Shown here: in pieces, positions 17,998 to 28,383 of the stretch | How positions within the stretch are numbered: position 1 is the first letter of the stretch | Layout: every line of letters begins with the position of its first letter | DNA from: Shewanella japonica | GTDB taxonomy: Bacteria; Pseudomonadota; Gammaproteobacteria; Enterobacterales; Shewanellaceae | DNA length: 64,000 nucleotides | Direction of reading: 5' to 3' | Assembly: GCF_002075795.1 (NCBI RefSeq) | Contig: NZ_CP020472.1 | Location: 231,001-295,000 of the forward strand | Program-made: the position numbers and the translations under genes | The notes under the pieces: model-generated | The model's input: only the letters and a program-made list of their open reading frames with translations | What the model was told of the DNA's origin: nothing | The model's database searches: none

Positions 17998-19692
17998 ATG
18001 GCAAAGAAAGGTTTTTTTTCGTGGTTTCGTAAAGACAAAACCAAAGAACAAGAGAAAGTAACAACCGAGAGCGCACAAGAGCAAATTGATACCAGTCATG
18101 CTGATCAGCAAGCGCAAGAACAGGAAGCAGCACGCCTTGCTGAAGAACAGCGTCTGCAACAAGAACATGAGCAAGCAGAGCTTGAGCAAGCCAAGCAGGA
18201 ACAAGCGCGTCTAGAAGCCGAACGCGTTGAGCAAGAACGTCTTGAACAAGAACGTTTAGCTGCGGAACAACTTGCAGCAGAACAAGAAGCTGCTCGTATT
18301 GCTGAAGAACAGAGTCAGCAACAAGAACGTGAACAAGCCGCCCTTGAGCAAGCCAAGCAGGAACAAGCGCGCCTAGAAGCCGAACGCGTTGAGCAAGAAC
18401 GCCTTCAACAAGAGCGCCTTGAGCAAGAACGTCTTGAACAAGAACGTTTAGCTGCGGAACAACTTGCTGAGGAACAAGAAGCTGCTCGTGTTGCTGAAGA
18501 ACAGCGTCAGCAACAAGAACGTGAACAAGCCGCCCTTAAGCAAGCCAAGCAGGAACAAGCACGTCTAGAAGCCGAACGCGTTGAGCAAGAACGCCTTCAA
18601 CAAGAGCGCCTTGAGCAAGAACGTTTAGCTGAGGAGCAACTTGCAGCAGAGCAAGTTGCAGCCGAACAAGAGGCGGCACGTATTGCTGAAGAAGAACGTT
18701 TAGCCGAAGAAGCGCAGCAAACTGATGCTGAACTCATTGATGAGCCGCAAGCAAAACCTGCTAAAGAAGGCTTATTTGCACGACTAAAGCGTGGCCTATT
18801 ACGCACCAGTGAAAACATTGGTAGCGGATTTATGGGTATTTTCCGCGGGAAAAAAATTGATGACGAGTTATTTGAAGAACTCGAAGAGCAACTACTGATT
18901 GCAGATGTGGGCGTTGAAACCACGACTCGCCTAATCGATAGTTTGACAGAGAGTGCATCACGTAAACAGTTAAAAGATGCTGAAGCTTTATATGAGCTGA
19001 TGCGTGATGAAATGCAAAAAATTCTCGATCCTGTTGCTATCCCTCTTGTACCTGAAAACAGTGACGGCCCTTATGTTATTTTAATGGTTGGTGTGAATGG
19101 TGTTGGTAAGACAACCACCATAGGTAAATTGGCAAAACAGTATCAAAAACAAGGCAAATCTGTCATGTTAGCTGCGGGCGATACATTCCGTGCAGCAGCT
19201 GTTGAGCAATTACAAGTATGGGGGCAGCGTAATGATATTCCGGTTGTTGCGCAACATACTGGTGCAGACAGCGCATCCGTGTTATTTGATGCATTGCAAG
19301 CGGCTAAAGCACGAAACGTTGATGTATTAATTGCAGATACCGCAGGACGTTTACAAAACAAAGGTCACTTGATGGAAGAACTGAAAAAAGTTGTTCGTGT
19401 CATGAAAAAATTAGACCCTAATGCACCGCATGAAGTGATGTTAACCTTAGATGCAAGTACAGGACAAAATGCCATTAGCCAAGCGCAATTATTCCAAGAA
19501 GCGGTTGGTGTAACGGGTATTACCATCAGTAAGTTAGACGGTACAGCAAAAGGCGGGGTTATTTTTGCCATTGCTGATAAGTTTACTATCCCAATCCGCC
19601 ATATCGGTGTGGGTGAGCAAATTGATGATTTACGTACCTTTAATTCAAACGATTTTATCGAAGCATTATTTAGTCAAGACAAGGCAGAATAG
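17998..19692 (+). CDS. ftsY: Signal recognition particle receptor FtsY with an expanded acidic coiled-coil domain
   Basis: 564 residues. FtsY docks SRP-ribosome complexes at the inner membrane. The N-terminus MAKKGFFSWFRKDK is a short membrane-targeting segment. Residues about 20-245 are an E/Q/A/R-rich coiled-coil built from long repeats. A second basic amphipathic segment (EGLFARLKRGLLRTSENIGSGF) leads into the NG domain. The GTPase shows G365-VNGVGKT372, DTFRAAAVEQL, DTAGR and SKLDGTAKGG. E. coli FtsY is 497 residues, so the extra length is in the A domain. It begins the ftsY-ftsE-ftsX operon (6-base gap to ftsE). Confidence 0.97.
   Translation: MAKKGFFSWFRKDKTKEQEKVTTESAQEQIDTSHADQQAQEQEAARLAEEQRLQQEHEQAELEQAKQEQARLEAERVEQERLEQERLAAEQLAAEQEAARIAEEQSQQQEREQAALEQAKQEQARLEAERVEQERLQQERLEQERLEQERLAAEQLAEEQEAARVAEEQRQQQEREQAALKQAKQEQARLEAERVEQERLQQERLEQERLAEEQLAAEQVAAEQEAARIAEEERLAEEAQQTDAELIDEPQAKPAKEGLFARLKRGLLRTSENIGSGFMGIFRGKKIDDELFEELEEQLLIADVGVETTTRLIDSLTESASRKQLKDAEALYELMRDEMQKILDPVAIPLVPENSDGPYVILMVGVNGVGKTTTIGKLAKQYQKQGKSVMLAAGDTFRAAAVEQLQVWGQRNDIPVVAQHTGADSASVLFDALQAAKARNVDVLIADTAGRLQNKGHLMEELKKVVRVMKKLDPNAPHEVMLTLDASTGQNAISQAQLFQEAVGVTGITISKLDGTAKGGVIFAIADKFTIPIRHIGVGEQIDDLRTFNSNDFIEALFSQDKAE
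18175..18706 (+). repeat. Three long internal repeats in the FtsY A domain
   Basis: Near-identical coding blocks beginning LEQAKQEQARLEAERVEQER start at 18181, 18343 and 18535, that is 162 and 192 bases apart (54 and 64 codons). The longer unit has extra RLEQE-type pentads. The DNA is very similar between copies, so copy number may vary between strains. Confidence 0.88.
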
Positions 19693-19698
19693 TCATAT

Positions 19699-20391
19699 AT
19701 GATCCATTTTGAGCAAGTCAGTAAAATTTATCCAGGTGGCCAAAAAGCCTTGTCAGAAGTCAATTTTCGCCTGCATCAAGGTGAAATGGCGTTTTTAACC
19801 GGACATTCTGGCGCTGGTAAAAGTACCTTGCTCAAATTGATCACTGTGATTGAACGTGCGAGTGCAGGTAAAGTCTCAATTAATGGCCATGATATTGCTA
19901 AGTTAGGCAAAAAACATGTGCCATATCTTCGCCGTAATATCGGTATGATATTTCAAAACCATCACCTATTAATGGATAAAAGCGTATTTGATAACGTGGC
20001 TTTGCCTCTTGTTATTGAAGGCTTTTCTCATGGTGAAATTCGTAAGCGAGTTGCTGGTGCTTTAGATATGGTTGGTTTATACGGTAAAGAGCGCCATCTA
20101 CCGGTCATGTTATCAGGCGGTGAGCAACAACGTGTCGGCATTGCCCGGGCGATTGTTAATAAACCGCCTTTATTACTTGCCGATGAACCAACGGGTAACT
20201 TAGATCCTAAGTTATCGATGGATATTTTGCGGTTATTTGAGACCTTTCATGATGCGGGAACAAGTGTGCTTATCGCAACCCATGACTTGGGCTTAATTGC
20301 TCGGATGAAATATCGCACCTTAACCCTACGCCAAGGCAAGATGCTAGGTGGTGATGAGATTTACACGACAGATACTCAGGGACAGGCGTAA
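19699..20391 (+). CDS. ftsE: Cell division ATP-binding protein FtsE
   Basis: 230 residues, an ABC ATPase. Walker A is GHSGAGKST, the signature is [14 protein letters not shown], and Walker B is [11 protein letters not shown]. FtsEX sits at the septum and activates periplasmic peptidoglycan hydrolases through EnvC-type partners. The gene overlaps ftsX by one base (TAATG). Confidence 0.97.
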   Translation: MIHFEQVSKIYPGGQKALSEVNFRLHQGEMAFLTGHSGAGKSTLLKLITVIERASAGKVSINGHDIAKLGKKHVPYLRRNIGMIFQNHHLLMDKSVFDNVALPLVIEGFSHGEIRKRVAGALDMVGLYGKERHLPVMLSGGEQQRVGIARAIVNKPPLLLADEPTGNLDPKLSMDILRLFETFHDAGTSVLIATHDLGLIARMKYRTLTLRQGKMLGGDEIYTTDTQGQA

Positions 20392-21356
20392 TGACAAATA
20401 AGGTGAGCATTACCGCAAGCAAACTACCGTTTACTGGTCGATTAGTGATGTTTTTCGTTCGTCATATTCAACAAGCGATGGCGAGTATTGGTGAGTTGTG
20501 GCGAAACCCTATTTCGTCAGTGATGACCATGGCAGTATTAGGGGTCAGTTTGAGCTTACCTGCGGCGCTGCAAGTCTTAGTAAAAAATGCAGAGAATATT
20601 ACCCAATCGTGGAATAACGCTGCAGAAATTTCATTATTTATTAATGAAGGCCGAAGTGAGCAGTCCGTTCAAAGCCTAATTTCCCGTATAAAAGTGTACG
20701 CCGAAGTGGATGTGGTTGATTATATTAACCGAGACCAAGCACTAGAAGAGTTTCAACGTTTATCTGGTTTTGGCGAAGCATTATCTTATTTAGATTCAAA
20801 CCCGTTACCTGCCGTGGTGGTGGTCACACCTTTAGCGCGCCATTCTAGCCCAGAAGGGGCAAGGCAGTTGCTGGCTAAGCTTGAGCAAGAGCCTGAAGTG
20901 AGCTTTGGCCGCTTAGATATTGAATGGCTAGAGCGTTTGCAAGCCATGGTTAGATTAATAGAGCGTACTGTTTTAGCCATAGCGGCCTTATTGGTTTTGG
21001 CAGTGGTATTGGTTATTGGTAATACGATTCGCCTGGCTATTATGAATCGCCGCACTGAAATTGAAGTGATGAAACTTGTCGGTGCGACAGAAGCGTTTAT
21101 CCAGCGTCCCTTCCTTTATACAGGTATTTGGTATGGTGTAATCGGTGGCGTTTTGGCGTGGATTATTATCAATTTACTGGTTTGGTACCTTGACTCTGCA
21201 CTTGCTGAACTACTGGGTTTGTATGGTAGTCAGTTGCAGATCCAATCTTTGAGTGTGGCTGAGTTAGTTAAGCTAGTACTGCTAGCTTCGTTCTTGGGGT
21301 GGTTGGGTTCATATTTGTCTGTTAGGCAACATCTTCGTGCAATTGAACCGTCTTAA
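20391..21356 (+). CDS. ftsX: Cell division permease-like protein FtsX
   Basis: 321 residues. A cytoplasmic N-terminus is followed by TM1 (about 45-65), a periplasmic loop with the family stretch LPAVVVVTP, and three C-terminal helices around 190-310 that include IGNTIRLAIMNRRTEIEVMKLVGAT. It forms the membrane half of the FtsEX complex. The start overlaps the ftsE stop, so translation is coupled. Confidence 0.96.
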   Translation: MTNKVSITASKLPFTGRLVMFFVRHIQQAMASIGELWRNPISSVMTMAVLGVSLSLPAALQVLVKNAENITQSWNNAAEISLFINEGRSEQSVQSLISRIKVYAEVDVVDYINRDQALEEFQRLSGFGEALSYLDSNPLPAVVVVTPLARHSSPEGARQLLAKLEQEPEVSFGRLDIEWLERLQAMVRLIERTVLAIAALLVLAVVLVIGNTIRLAIMNRRTEIEVMKLVGATEAFIQRPFLYTGIWYGVIGGVLAWIIINLLVWYLDSALAELLGLYGSQLQIQSLSVAELVKLVLLASFLGWLGSYLSVRQHLRAIEPS

Positions 21357-21487
21357 TAATTCTGTCGTATAGGCATGCTAGATTAAGACTATCGAAAAAA
21401 TGAACATTTGTTCACTTGCATTTTCTTATGTTTCAGACGACTATCATTTAGCGCATATTTTATGTGCATTTCGGTGTTGAACCACTG

Positions 21488-21516
21488 TTGACATATCTTG
21501 TCTTATAATAGATAGT
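21488..21516 (+). promoter_or_regulatory. Possible sigma-70-type promoter of rpoH
   Basis: TTGACA (21488-21493) and GATAGT (21511-21516) are separated by 17 bases, about 70 bases upstream of rpoH. The -35 is perfect and the -10 matches four of six. The region between ftsX and rpoH is 227 bases and could hold further promoters. Confidence 0.4.
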
Positions 21517-21583
21517 TCACCACTTACTTAAAATCTTTTAAGTAAAAAAAGTGTTAAAAACGCAGTAACTAGTAGGAGCTTTA

Positions 21584-22447
21584 ATGGCCTTTCAATCGCA
21601 ATCTATGTCACTCACTGTCCCTAGAGGAAGTAGCAGCTTAGAAGCATACATGCAATCAGTCACAGGCATCGAGATGCTTGGGGCAGAGGAAGAGCATGAG
21701 TTAGCTAAACGTTTGCAAGAAACTGGTGATCTACAAGCTGCGAAGAAATTAATTATGTCTCACTTGCGCTTTGTTGTGCATGTGGCGAAAGGTTATTCTG
21801 GTTATGGTTTGCCGCAAGCGGACCTTATCCAAGAAGGCAACATTGGTTTGATGAAAGCAGTAAAACGCTTTGATCCTGATGTTGGTGTGCGTTTGGTGTC
21901 TTTTGCTGTGCATTGGATTAAAGCGGAAATTCATGAGTACGTGCTTAAAAACTGGCGTATCGTGAAAGTTGCAACCACTAAAGCGCAACGTAAATTGTTC
22001 TTCAATATTCGTAAAACTAAAAAGCGCTTAGGCTGGTTTAGTGATGAAGAAGTTGGCATGGTTGCAGAGAATCTTGGTGTGTCTAAAAAAGACGTTACCG
22101 AAATGGAGTCGCGAATGGCGGCGCAAGATCCTGCATTTGACTTAACCAACGACAATGACGACGACAGCAGCGCTGATTTTGCTCCTGTTCATTACCTAGA
22201 AGATCACTCTTCTGATGTGGCATTAGAAGTTGAAAATGAAAACTGGGAATCAGATTCACAAGCTCGTTTATTCTCAGCGATTAAAACCCTTGATGAGCGA
22301 AGCCAGCATATTCTTCGTTCTCGCTGGTTAGATGACGATAAAACCACATTGCAAGAACTTGCAGCCACTTATCAAGTATCGGCTGAACGTATCAGACAGC
22401 TTGAAAAGAATGCAATGAACAAATTGAAATCTTGTATGGAAATCTAA
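21584..22447 (+). CDS. rpoH: Heat-shock sigma factor RpoH (sigma-32)
   Basis: 287 residues. Region 1/2 ([23 protein letters not shown], then [37 protein letters not shown]), the RpoH box QRKLFFNIR that marks sigma-32, and region 4 ([28 protein letters not shown]) are all intact. It directs RNA polymerase to heat-shock promoters. TAGGAGC precedes the ATG. Its position after ftsYEX is the standard gammaproteobacterial order. A terminator follows at 22476. Confidence 0.97.
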   Translation: MAFQSQSMSLTVPRGSSSLEAYMQSVTGIEMLGAEEEHELAKRLQETGDLQAAKKLIMSHLRFVVHVAKGYSGYGLPQADLIQEGNIGLMKAVKRFDPDVGVRLVSFAVHWIKAEIHEYVLKNWRIVKVATTKAQRKLFFNIRKTKKRLGWFSDEEVGMVAENLGVSKKDVTEMESRMAAQDPAFDLTNDNDDDSSADFAPVHYLEDHSSDVALEVENENWESDSQARLFSAIKTLDERSQHILRSRWLDDDKTTLQELAATYQVSAERIRQLEKNAMNKLKSCMEI

Positions 22448-22475
22448 GTTTATTAGTGATGCGACCAAGATGATT

Positions 22476-22500
22476 AAAACCTGCTCCGGCAGGTTTTTTT
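22476..22500 (+). terminator. Terminator after rpoH
   Basis: AAAACCTGC, TCCG loop, GCAGGTTTTTTT: a strong stem with seven T residues, 28 bases beyond the rpoH stop. Confidence 0.92.
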
Positions 22501-22526
22501 ATGCCTTGAAAAGACTGAGTATGTCT

Positions 22527-24032
22527 TTAGTTGTTTATTTCATTCAAGTTGGCTTTAACCGCAGCAATGATCGCTTTTCGAGGAACTTTAAGGCTCGTAG
22601 TGATGACATTTTCAGGCCATGAATAATACTGGCGAGGACGTTTAAAACGTGCCACTTTCGCCAGGACATGTTGCTGTAACGATTCGATAATCTTTGCTGT
22701 AAGGGGCGAGTGTTTATCTGTTAACTGGATAATGGCAGCGGGTAATAAGCTAAACTGCGGGTCAGCTTGAGCAAATACCACTGCATCATTAACTAGAGGG
22801 TGCGACTTTAGCGCAGCTTCAATCTCCTCAGGGTGAATATTTTCGCCGCCACAGATAAACATATTATCAGTGCGTCCAAGCAAGTATAAATTGCCTTTTT
22901 CGTCCTGCTTTGCTCGGTCTTGAGTATTGAACCAACCTTGTGAATCCAGTGGCAATGTTAGTGATGCTTGGGTGATTGCTGCGTGTGAAGACTCATTTTT
23001 ATCTGAGTCAGCCAAATAACCCAAGAATAGGCAGTCGCCTTTAACCCAAATGGTGTTATCGACGATGTTAAGTTGGCGATGCAATAATACTTGGCCGAGA
23101 TGCCCCTGTGGATTGATAGCTGCCGTGGTGATTTGCGAACTCATCTCAGACATACCGTAACTGCAATAAGCATTAACTTGTTTGTCAGCAAGCGCTGAGA
23201 CTAAATGAGGTTCTATAGCGCCACCACCTAATAATAAGGCTTTGACACTATCTAATGCGTGGGGATGTTGTGCAAGTAGCTTACTTAATTGCGCCGCAAC
23301 CAGCGAAACGTGAGTCACTTTGCTTTCAATGATCTGTTGCCACAAAGCTTGGCTATCATTTAACACCACTGCTGCACCAGCAAGAGCGCATCGATTAATG
23401 ATGGCTAAGCCACCAATATGAAATAGCGGCAAGGATAATAACCAGCTATCACCCTGTGCTAACGCGATGTTGTTAGCAGAACCTACTGCACTAGCAATGT
23501 GGTTTTCCAAGCAATGTACAACGGCTTTTGGCGCACCGCTAGAGCCAGAGGTCAAAATGATATTTAACGGTTTCTGGGGATTTATTTTAGGTATCGCGCC
23601 ACCTAAAGCAGTGTTAGATAGCGAGATGGTAAGTTGTTGCTTGTTTACGACGCGATTATTGTCCGCTTTGTTATTGTGCTTAATGCTTGATTCATCCATA
23701 AATGAAGGTTCAAGCCATATCGCATCAATGTTAAAGCGTTGACATAATTGGTTAATTTGCTGTGCAGGAAAGCGTGGGGAAATGGGTAACAACACGGCAC
23801 CCAAGTCAACACAAGCCCAATATAAGCAAACCACTTCGAGATTATTTTTGCTGACACAAGCGAGTCGGCTATGTTGTTTAATACCCTGAGTTTGCAACGT
23901 CTTAACTAGGTGGCAAACCATGGCACTGAGTTGCTGATAGGTTAACGAACCCACTGAACTTGATGCTTGCTTGATGGCGATAGCATTCGGTTGATTAAGG
24001 GCTGTTTGATGCAATGGAGAAATCATCTTCAT
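22527..24032 (-). CDS. menE: o-succinylbenzoate-CoA ligase MenE
   Basis: 501 residues, an acyl-adenylate-forming enzyme. The AMP-binding P-loop is ILTSGSSGAPKAVVH, followed by YGMSEMSSQ, GWFNTQDRA, GRTDNMFICGGENIHPEEIE and the C-terminal catalytic lysine region around VPRKAI. It activates o-succinylbenzoate to its CoA thioester in menaquinone synthesis. A TTG at 24062 would extend the protein. ATGs at 24032 and 24026 are more likely; AGGT lies six bases upstream of the latter. It is the last gene of menD-menH-menC-menE (12-43 base gap from menC). Confidence 0.92.
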   Translation of the reverse strand: MKMISPLHQTALNQPNAIAIKQASSSVGSLTYQQLSAMVCHLVKTLQTQGIKQHSRLACVSKNNLEVVCLYWACVDLGAVLLPISPRFPAQQINQLCQRFNIDAIWLEPSFMDESSIKHNNKADNNRVVNKQQLTISLSNTALGGAIPKINPQKPLNIILTSGSSGAPKAVVHCLENHIASAVGSANNIALAQGDSWLLSLPLFHIGGLAIINRCALAGAAVVLNDSQALWQQIIESKVTHVSLVAAQLSKLLAQHPHALDSVKALLLGGGAIEPHLVSALADKQVNAYCSYGMSEMSSQITTAAINPQGHLGQVLLHRQLNIVDNTIWVKGDCLFLGYLADSDKNESSHAAITQASLTLPLDSQGWFNTQDRAKQDEKGNLYLLGRTDNMFICGGENIHPEEIEAALKSHPLVNDAVVFAQADPQFSLLPAAIIQLTDKHSPLTAKIIESLQQHVLAKVARFKRPRQYYSWPENVITTSLKVPRKAIIAAVKANLNEINN

Positions 24033-24074
24033 ACCTATTTTATGCTGCCTACTTTTGCTCAATAGCGACCAGAA

Positions 24075-25181
24075 TTAACCTTGGTAGTGTTGAAGCAGTT
24101 GACATACTTCAAGGTTAAGTTGATTGTCTGAGTTCATTAATGGCTGAGTAAAACTGGCAAGTGTGTCAAGCCCAGGAATTTCGTCTGGTGTTAACACTGC
24201 AGCAAGTTTCGCAAGATCCCCAATCCCAAGATTGGCCTCTAAACTTGAACTTAAAATACACCGCACGCCATGGCTAGTAGCAAGGTTAATCAGCTGAACT
24301 AATTTATCAATATTACCGAGTACCATAGGTTTGATTATCAAGGCTGCTAGTCCTTCAAGCATTTCAAACTGGTAATGACCATCATTTAAGGTTTCATCAA
24401 GTGCAAAGGGGATATGTAGGCTTTGGTATACAAGTTGGCTTTGCTCGGGCGTTTTACAAGGCTCTTCGATGTACTCTATAGCTTGTTTCGGTAGGCAAGC
24501 TAAGAACTCAATAGCTTGCTCAACGCTAAAACCTTGATTGGCATCAAGGCGTAATTTCAGTTTTGGATTAATAGCTAAAATTTGATGAATAAATGCAATT
24601 TCTTGCTCGATACTTGCCTGAGCGACTTTAACTTTAATGGAATAAGTCCCTATGGGTAACGCATTAACTTGCTGCGTTAAGGTCTCAATACTGGTGTCGT
24701 CTTTATAATAAAATAGGCCAACTTTACGTTCATCAACATGGGCATATTGAAATTGTGATGACGATTTAAACTCGAGCAAACTTAACCCTAAACCTATAGA
24801 TGCAAAGGGCGCTTGATTGGCAAGTTCATTCAGTGCCTTGATAGGTTGTCCTATCAGAGAAGGTAATTGTTGTTCAAGGTATGCAATGACCTGTGATAAT
24901 GATTCAGGACTAAACCCAGTTAGCGGTTCACCTTGAATATCAATACCTGACAAAGGGGCTATTTCAACAAACTCTGGGGCGCAGTTATCAAATGTGGCAC
25001 TAATGATTAGCCCTAAACGTTGATTAATTCGCTGACTGGCGACGGGCAGAGCCGGTTCAAGGTCAATTTTATATTGATGTATGCTCAGCTCTCGGATGCT
25101 TGCTTGCGCCACATTGTCAGTCGTTTCGCCAATTTGAGTAGAGCATGAATGGCTTAAAGGTTGTGGGGCATCAAAGTGCAT
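24075..25181 (-). CDS. menC: o-succinylbenzoate synthase MenC
   Basis: 368 residues of the enolase superfamily. The visible barrel residues are the KVKVA catalytic-lysine strand, metal ligands in RLDANQGF, EEPCK and LDETL, and the second lysine in LIIKPMVLG. The enzyme dehydrates SHCHC to o-succinylbenzoate. The N-terminal 30 residues are polar and look variable. It lies between menH and menE on the same strand. Confidence 0.93.
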   Translation of the reverse strand: MHFDAPQPLSHSCSTQIGETTDNVAQASIRELSIHQYKIDLEPALPVASQRINQRLGLIISATFDNCAPEFVEIAPLSGIDIQGEPLTGFSPESLSQVIAYLEQQLPSLIGQPIKALNELANQAPFASIGLGLSLLEFKSSSQFQYAHVDERKVGLFYYKDDTSIETLTQQVNALPIGTYSIKVKVAQASIEQEIAFIHQILAINPKLKLRLDANQGFSVEQAIEFLACLPKQAIEYIEEPCKTPEQSQLVYQSLHIPFALDETLNDGHYQFEMLEGLAALIIKPMVLGNIDKLVQLINLATSHGVRCILSSSLEANLGIGDLAKLAAVLTPDEIPGLDTLASFTQPLMNSDNQLNLEVCQLLQHYQG

Positions 25182-25206
25182 AAAGCAAATATCCTATAAA
25201 GCGATG

Positions 25207-25226
25207 GCCACCTCGGTTAAGGTGGC
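25207..25226. other. Intercistronic hairpin between menH and menC
   Basis: GCCACCT, CGGTTA loop, AGGTGGC forms a perfect 7-base stem in the 72-base menH-menC gap. No T tract follows in the direction of transcription, so it is more likely an mRNA processing or stability element than a terminator. Confidence 0.5.
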
Positions 25227-25253
25227 TAAATTTCATTTACCGTTAAAGGTTAG

Positions 25254-26024
25254 CTAAGGATATAAAAGTTGTACTATCCTTGCGGCAAACATCTGTGGTT
25301 GGGCTTTATGGGTATTGTGGCCAGAATTCGGAATACTGATCACCGACATATCGATTTTTTCTTGCCACTTAAGCGCCAGTTTAGAAAACTTGCTATCTTG
25401 CTCACCCACCAACATGTATCTTGGGCAGTGTAATTGTTTCAACACTTTTTGGCCATTATCTTGTAAACCCAATGAAGTGCTTCTAAAGCAATGGAGTAGC
25501 GCTTGCGGATCATTTTTACTGCGTATACTAATCAGCTGCTCACGCGCGCTGTCTTGTAGATCTGCAAATACAGGCTGCTGATACCATTGGGCTAAAAAGT
25601 CAGTTATCGTCATATTATCGAGTTTATCTGCCCACTTTTGGTCATGTTTCAAACGAGCTTGTTTATCTCGAGTGGAACATAAGCCTAAATGGGCGGATTC
25701 TAGCATTAAACTTAGCAATGCTTGTGGGTGGAACTTCGCAATGTGCAAAGCAACACGCCCACCAAGAGAGTAACCCAGTAAATGAAACTGCGGGTAACCT
25801 AGCTTGATCACTTTATCGACAATGGTTTGAGCTAATACTTCAAAACCAGGAGAAGGTAATATTTGATCGTTTTCACCATGGCCTGGTAAATCGATACAGA
25901 TACAATGAAAGTACTGGCTTAAAATGGGCAAGCTGGCTTGCCAATCTTCTTTTGAACCTAAAAAACCATGTAATAAAACCAGTGCAGGTAATGCTGTGTC
26001 ACCGTAACGTTTAATGGTTGGCAT
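25254..26024 (-). CDS. menH: SHCHC synthase MenH
   Basis: 256 residues, an alpha/beta hydrolase. It has LLHGFLGSKEDW, IDLPGHGEND, the nucleophile elbow GYSLGGR, ADWYQQPVFADL and the histidine near IPNSGHNTHKAQP; these match E. coli MenH closely. It eliminates pyruvate from SEPHCHC in menaquinone synthesis. The ATG at 26024 overlaps the menD stop by one base (TAATG); an in-frame ATG at 26042 is also possible. Confidence 0.92.
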   Translation of the reverse strand: MPTIKRYGDTALPALVLLHGFLGSKEDWQASLPILSQYFHCICIDLPGHGENDQILPSPGFEVLAQTIVDKVIKLGYPQFHLLGYSLGGRVALHIAKFHPQALLSLMLESAHLGLCSTRDKQARLKHDQKWADKLDNMTITDFLAQWYQQPVFADLQDSAREQLISIRSKNDPQALLHCFRSTSLGLQDNGQKVLKQLHCPRYMLVGEQDSKFSKLALKWQEKIDMSVISIPNSGHNTHKAQPQMFAARIVQLLYP

Positions 26025-27751
26025 TAGTGTTGTTTCACCCATTGTGCAATGAGCTTTATTTGATCGCTTGCCTGATTGGGGCCAACATTGACTTCAATTA
26101 CAGAAGTCCCTGCATAAGCCATTGCATCAGTATAAACCTCATTAAAGCTAGATAAACAATCTACTTGGTTATAAGGCAAGCCAAACATGGCAGCGGCATA
26201 ACCAAACTCCAGCCCGTGACTTAAACGGTAGAATTCATCTCTGACCGCTTCATTTGGCACAGGTAATAAATTAAAAATATTGCCGCCATCATTGTTGAGC
26301 ACCACGATCACAAAAGGGTTTGTGATTTGTTTGCAGATAGCCAGCGAATTAAGGTCATGTAAACTGGATATATCACCAATTAACAAAGTACTAGGTTGTT
26401 GCGTGGCAAGGGCCATACCGCAGGATGTTGCAATTAATCCATCAATACCAGATGCACCACGATTGGTATAAATATGCGGTGTTTCACAGGTTATAGGAGA
26501 AAACATGTCGTATAAGCGCACCGGTAAACTATTTCCAATAAACCACTGGTGGTTTGAGGTCTGCGCTTTAGCAAGTTGACGTACAACTTGCGGCTCACCA
26601 AAACGACTTTGATCTATGTGCTGTGTGAACAGCGCCTCTAGTTGCTGGTTCATTTCAATTAAAGGTAAAGCCCAATTTGCTGAAGATGAACGGGGCCAAG
26701 GCGCGTTACATATGGCTGAAACACTGGCTTGCCAAATACGTTTAGATTGGTGGTTAGGATCGAGTCGTTGCTGATTGGGAAGTACTTGCCAATAACTGTG
26801 CCATTGATGTTGTGCAATAAAGCTAATAAGCCTTTTTGAGATAAATCGGCCGCCAAATACCAATAATCTATCTGCTTGCTCTACAAATTTGGTTGCTTTG
26901 GGGTGTAGCATCAATTGATCAATATGGCCGATAACACTTGGGTGTTGTCGTAATTGTGACTGCGCATCTGTGACGACTGGCCAGCCTAACTTTTGTGATA
27001 ATTCAATGATGAGTGATGGATTATCATGAGGCGAAAGCGTACCCACTACAATGATGCCTTTGCCATGGACAAAACGCATCATGGTGTCTTCTGAGGGCAG
27101 GTTATTACAGGAAACCTGGCCATAGTCGGTATAAGGGTGGCAGTGATTTGCCCATTCTGAGATCGGTTGAGTATAAGATGCTGATGATGCTATCAGTGCT
27201 GGTAAACTCTCCAACTCGCTTGGGTAAAGTGGCTCACGATACATGCAATTAAAATGCACAGGTTGTTGAAGGTTAGCCACGGCTTCGTCAATTGTTGTTA
27301 AGAGTGTGTTTGGACTGATAGCGAGATCTGGCGTTGGCAAATTCACTTGCTTGGCATAATCAGCAAAAATAGCAGGTTGGATAATGGCTTGATTGGCACC
27401 GCAGCCAATAAGCTCAGGTGGCCTGTCTCCACTTAATACAATTAATGGAACTTGAGTTAACCATGCTTCAACGATGGCAGGGTATAAATTAGCAACAGCT
27501 GTGCCTGATGTTGTCACTATTGCAACTGGACTATTGCTGGATTTGGCAAGGCCTAGCGCCATAAAACCAAGTCCTCGCTCATCAAAATGCATGTGGCGTT
27601 CAAGTTTATGTTGCGCCGCCGCAGCTAGGGTTAAAGGCGTTGAGCGTGAGCCTGGTGCCATGCAAACGTGTTTTACGCCAAGCCGAGCTAGCTCTTCTAG
27701 GATTAACGCACCCCATAGTAAGTTAATGTCAGACGTAGGTTGTGTTTGCAT
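26024..27751 (-). CDS. menD: SEPHCHC synthase MenD
   Basis: 575 residues, a thiamine-diphosphate enzyme. It opens with the Pyr domain ([66 protein letters not shown]). The ThDP-binding segment is [14 protein letters not shown] with [15 protein letters not shown]. It joins alpha-ketoglutarate to isochorismate, the first committed step towards menaquinone. It is the first gene of the operon; its promoter should lie in 27752-27910. Confidence 0.96.
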   Translation of the reverse strand: MQTQPTSDINLLWGALILEELARLGVKHVCMAPGSRSTPLTLAAAAQHKLERHMHFDERGLGFMALGLAKSSNSPVAIVTTSGTAVANLYPAIVEAWLTQVPLIVLSGDRPPELIGCGANQAIIQPAIFADYAKQVNLPTPDLAISPNTLLTTIDEAVANLQQPVHFNCMYREPLYPSELESLPALIASSASYTQPISEWANHCHPYTDYGQVSCNNLPSEDTMMRFVHGKGIIVVGTLSPHDNPSLIIELSQKLGWPVVTDAQSQLRQHPSVIGHIDQLMLHPKATKFVEQADRLLVFGGRFISKRLISFIAQHQWHSYWQVLPNQQRLDPNHQSKRIWQASVSAICNAPWPRSSSANWALPLIEMNQQLEALFTQHIDQSRFGEPQVVRQLAKAQTSNHQWFIGNSLPVRLYDMFSPITCETPHIYTNRGASGIDGLIATSCGMALATQQPSTLLIGDISSLHDLNSLAICKQITNPFVIVVLNNDGGNIFNLLPVPNEAVRDEFYRLSHGLEFGYAAAMFGLPYNQVDCLSSFNEVYTDAMAYAGTSVIEVNVGPNQASDQIKLIAQWVKQH

Positions 27752-27910
27752 AGTAATAAATACCCAATTAAAAGTGCCTGAAACCTAAGGTTTCAACATG
27801 GTTGTTTACGCTAAGTGTTAACCACAAACCTTACAGAATGTGAGTCACTGGCTTAATAAATGTTGGCTATTTTTATCAGTATAACCAATAAATTAATTAT
27901 AAAATGTGCG

Positions 27911-28339
27911 TTACGCTTGATTGTTAATCCATTCGCTCATTACAACATGAGTTTTAATTTTGACAATATCGGCTTGCGCATCAATATACTCTCGAATTTC
28001 ATGTAATCGCTTCATGGATGCCGCATTGACATACACCAATAAGTCCATTTCTCCGGTGATTCCTTGGCAAGTGATTACCTCTGGAATGACGTGGAAGACA
28101 TGGACAACATCGGCGCAATTTGCCCGTTCATGCTGAATTTCAAAATAAGCGGAAACGCCTTCTTTTTGTGACTCGCTTAATAACACTTGATAGCCACGAA
28201 TGATCCCTGATTGCTCGAGCTTTTTAATCCGCTCGGTTACAGCACTACGTGATAAGCTGACTGTCTCAGCGATATGAGAAATACTTTGGCGGGCATTGGC
28301 ACGTAGTGCATTAATGATGAGTTGGTCGAATTTGTCCAT
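27911..28339 (-). CDS. Lrp/AsnC-family regulator
   Basis: 142 residues. The N-terminal helix-turn-helix (IINALRANARQSISHIAETVSLSRSAVTERIKKLEQSGII) is followed by an RAM ligand-sensing domain (QGITGEMDLLVYVNAASMKRLHEIREYI). Such proteins respond to amino acids. It is divergent from an amino acid exporter gene, with a long inverted repeat between them, so it very likely controls that exporter and itself. Confidence 0.92.
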   Translation of the reverse strand: MDKFDQLIINALRANARQSISHIAETVSLSRSAVTERIKKLEQSGIIRGYQVLLSESQKEGVSAYFEIQHERANCADVVHVFHVIPEVITCQGITGEMDLLVYVNAASMKRLHEIREYIDAQADIVKIKTHVVMSEWINNQA

Positions 28340-28383
28340 GTGAAGTCTTACTCGCTTTAAAAGGCTGAACCGTTATAAGTGGG

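Noticed and set aside
18181..18706. Regularly spaced repeats suggesting a CRISPR array
   Set aside because: The repeats are long, in frame, lie within ftsY and encode a coiled-coil; the intervening DNA is not unique spacer sequence.
18597..18923. Leftward 108-codon Ser/Cys-rich open frame opposite ftsY
   Set aside because: It is the antisense of the repetitive E/Q/A-rich ftsY region; low-complexity coding DNA often leaves the opposite strand open. No ribosome site or family resemblance.
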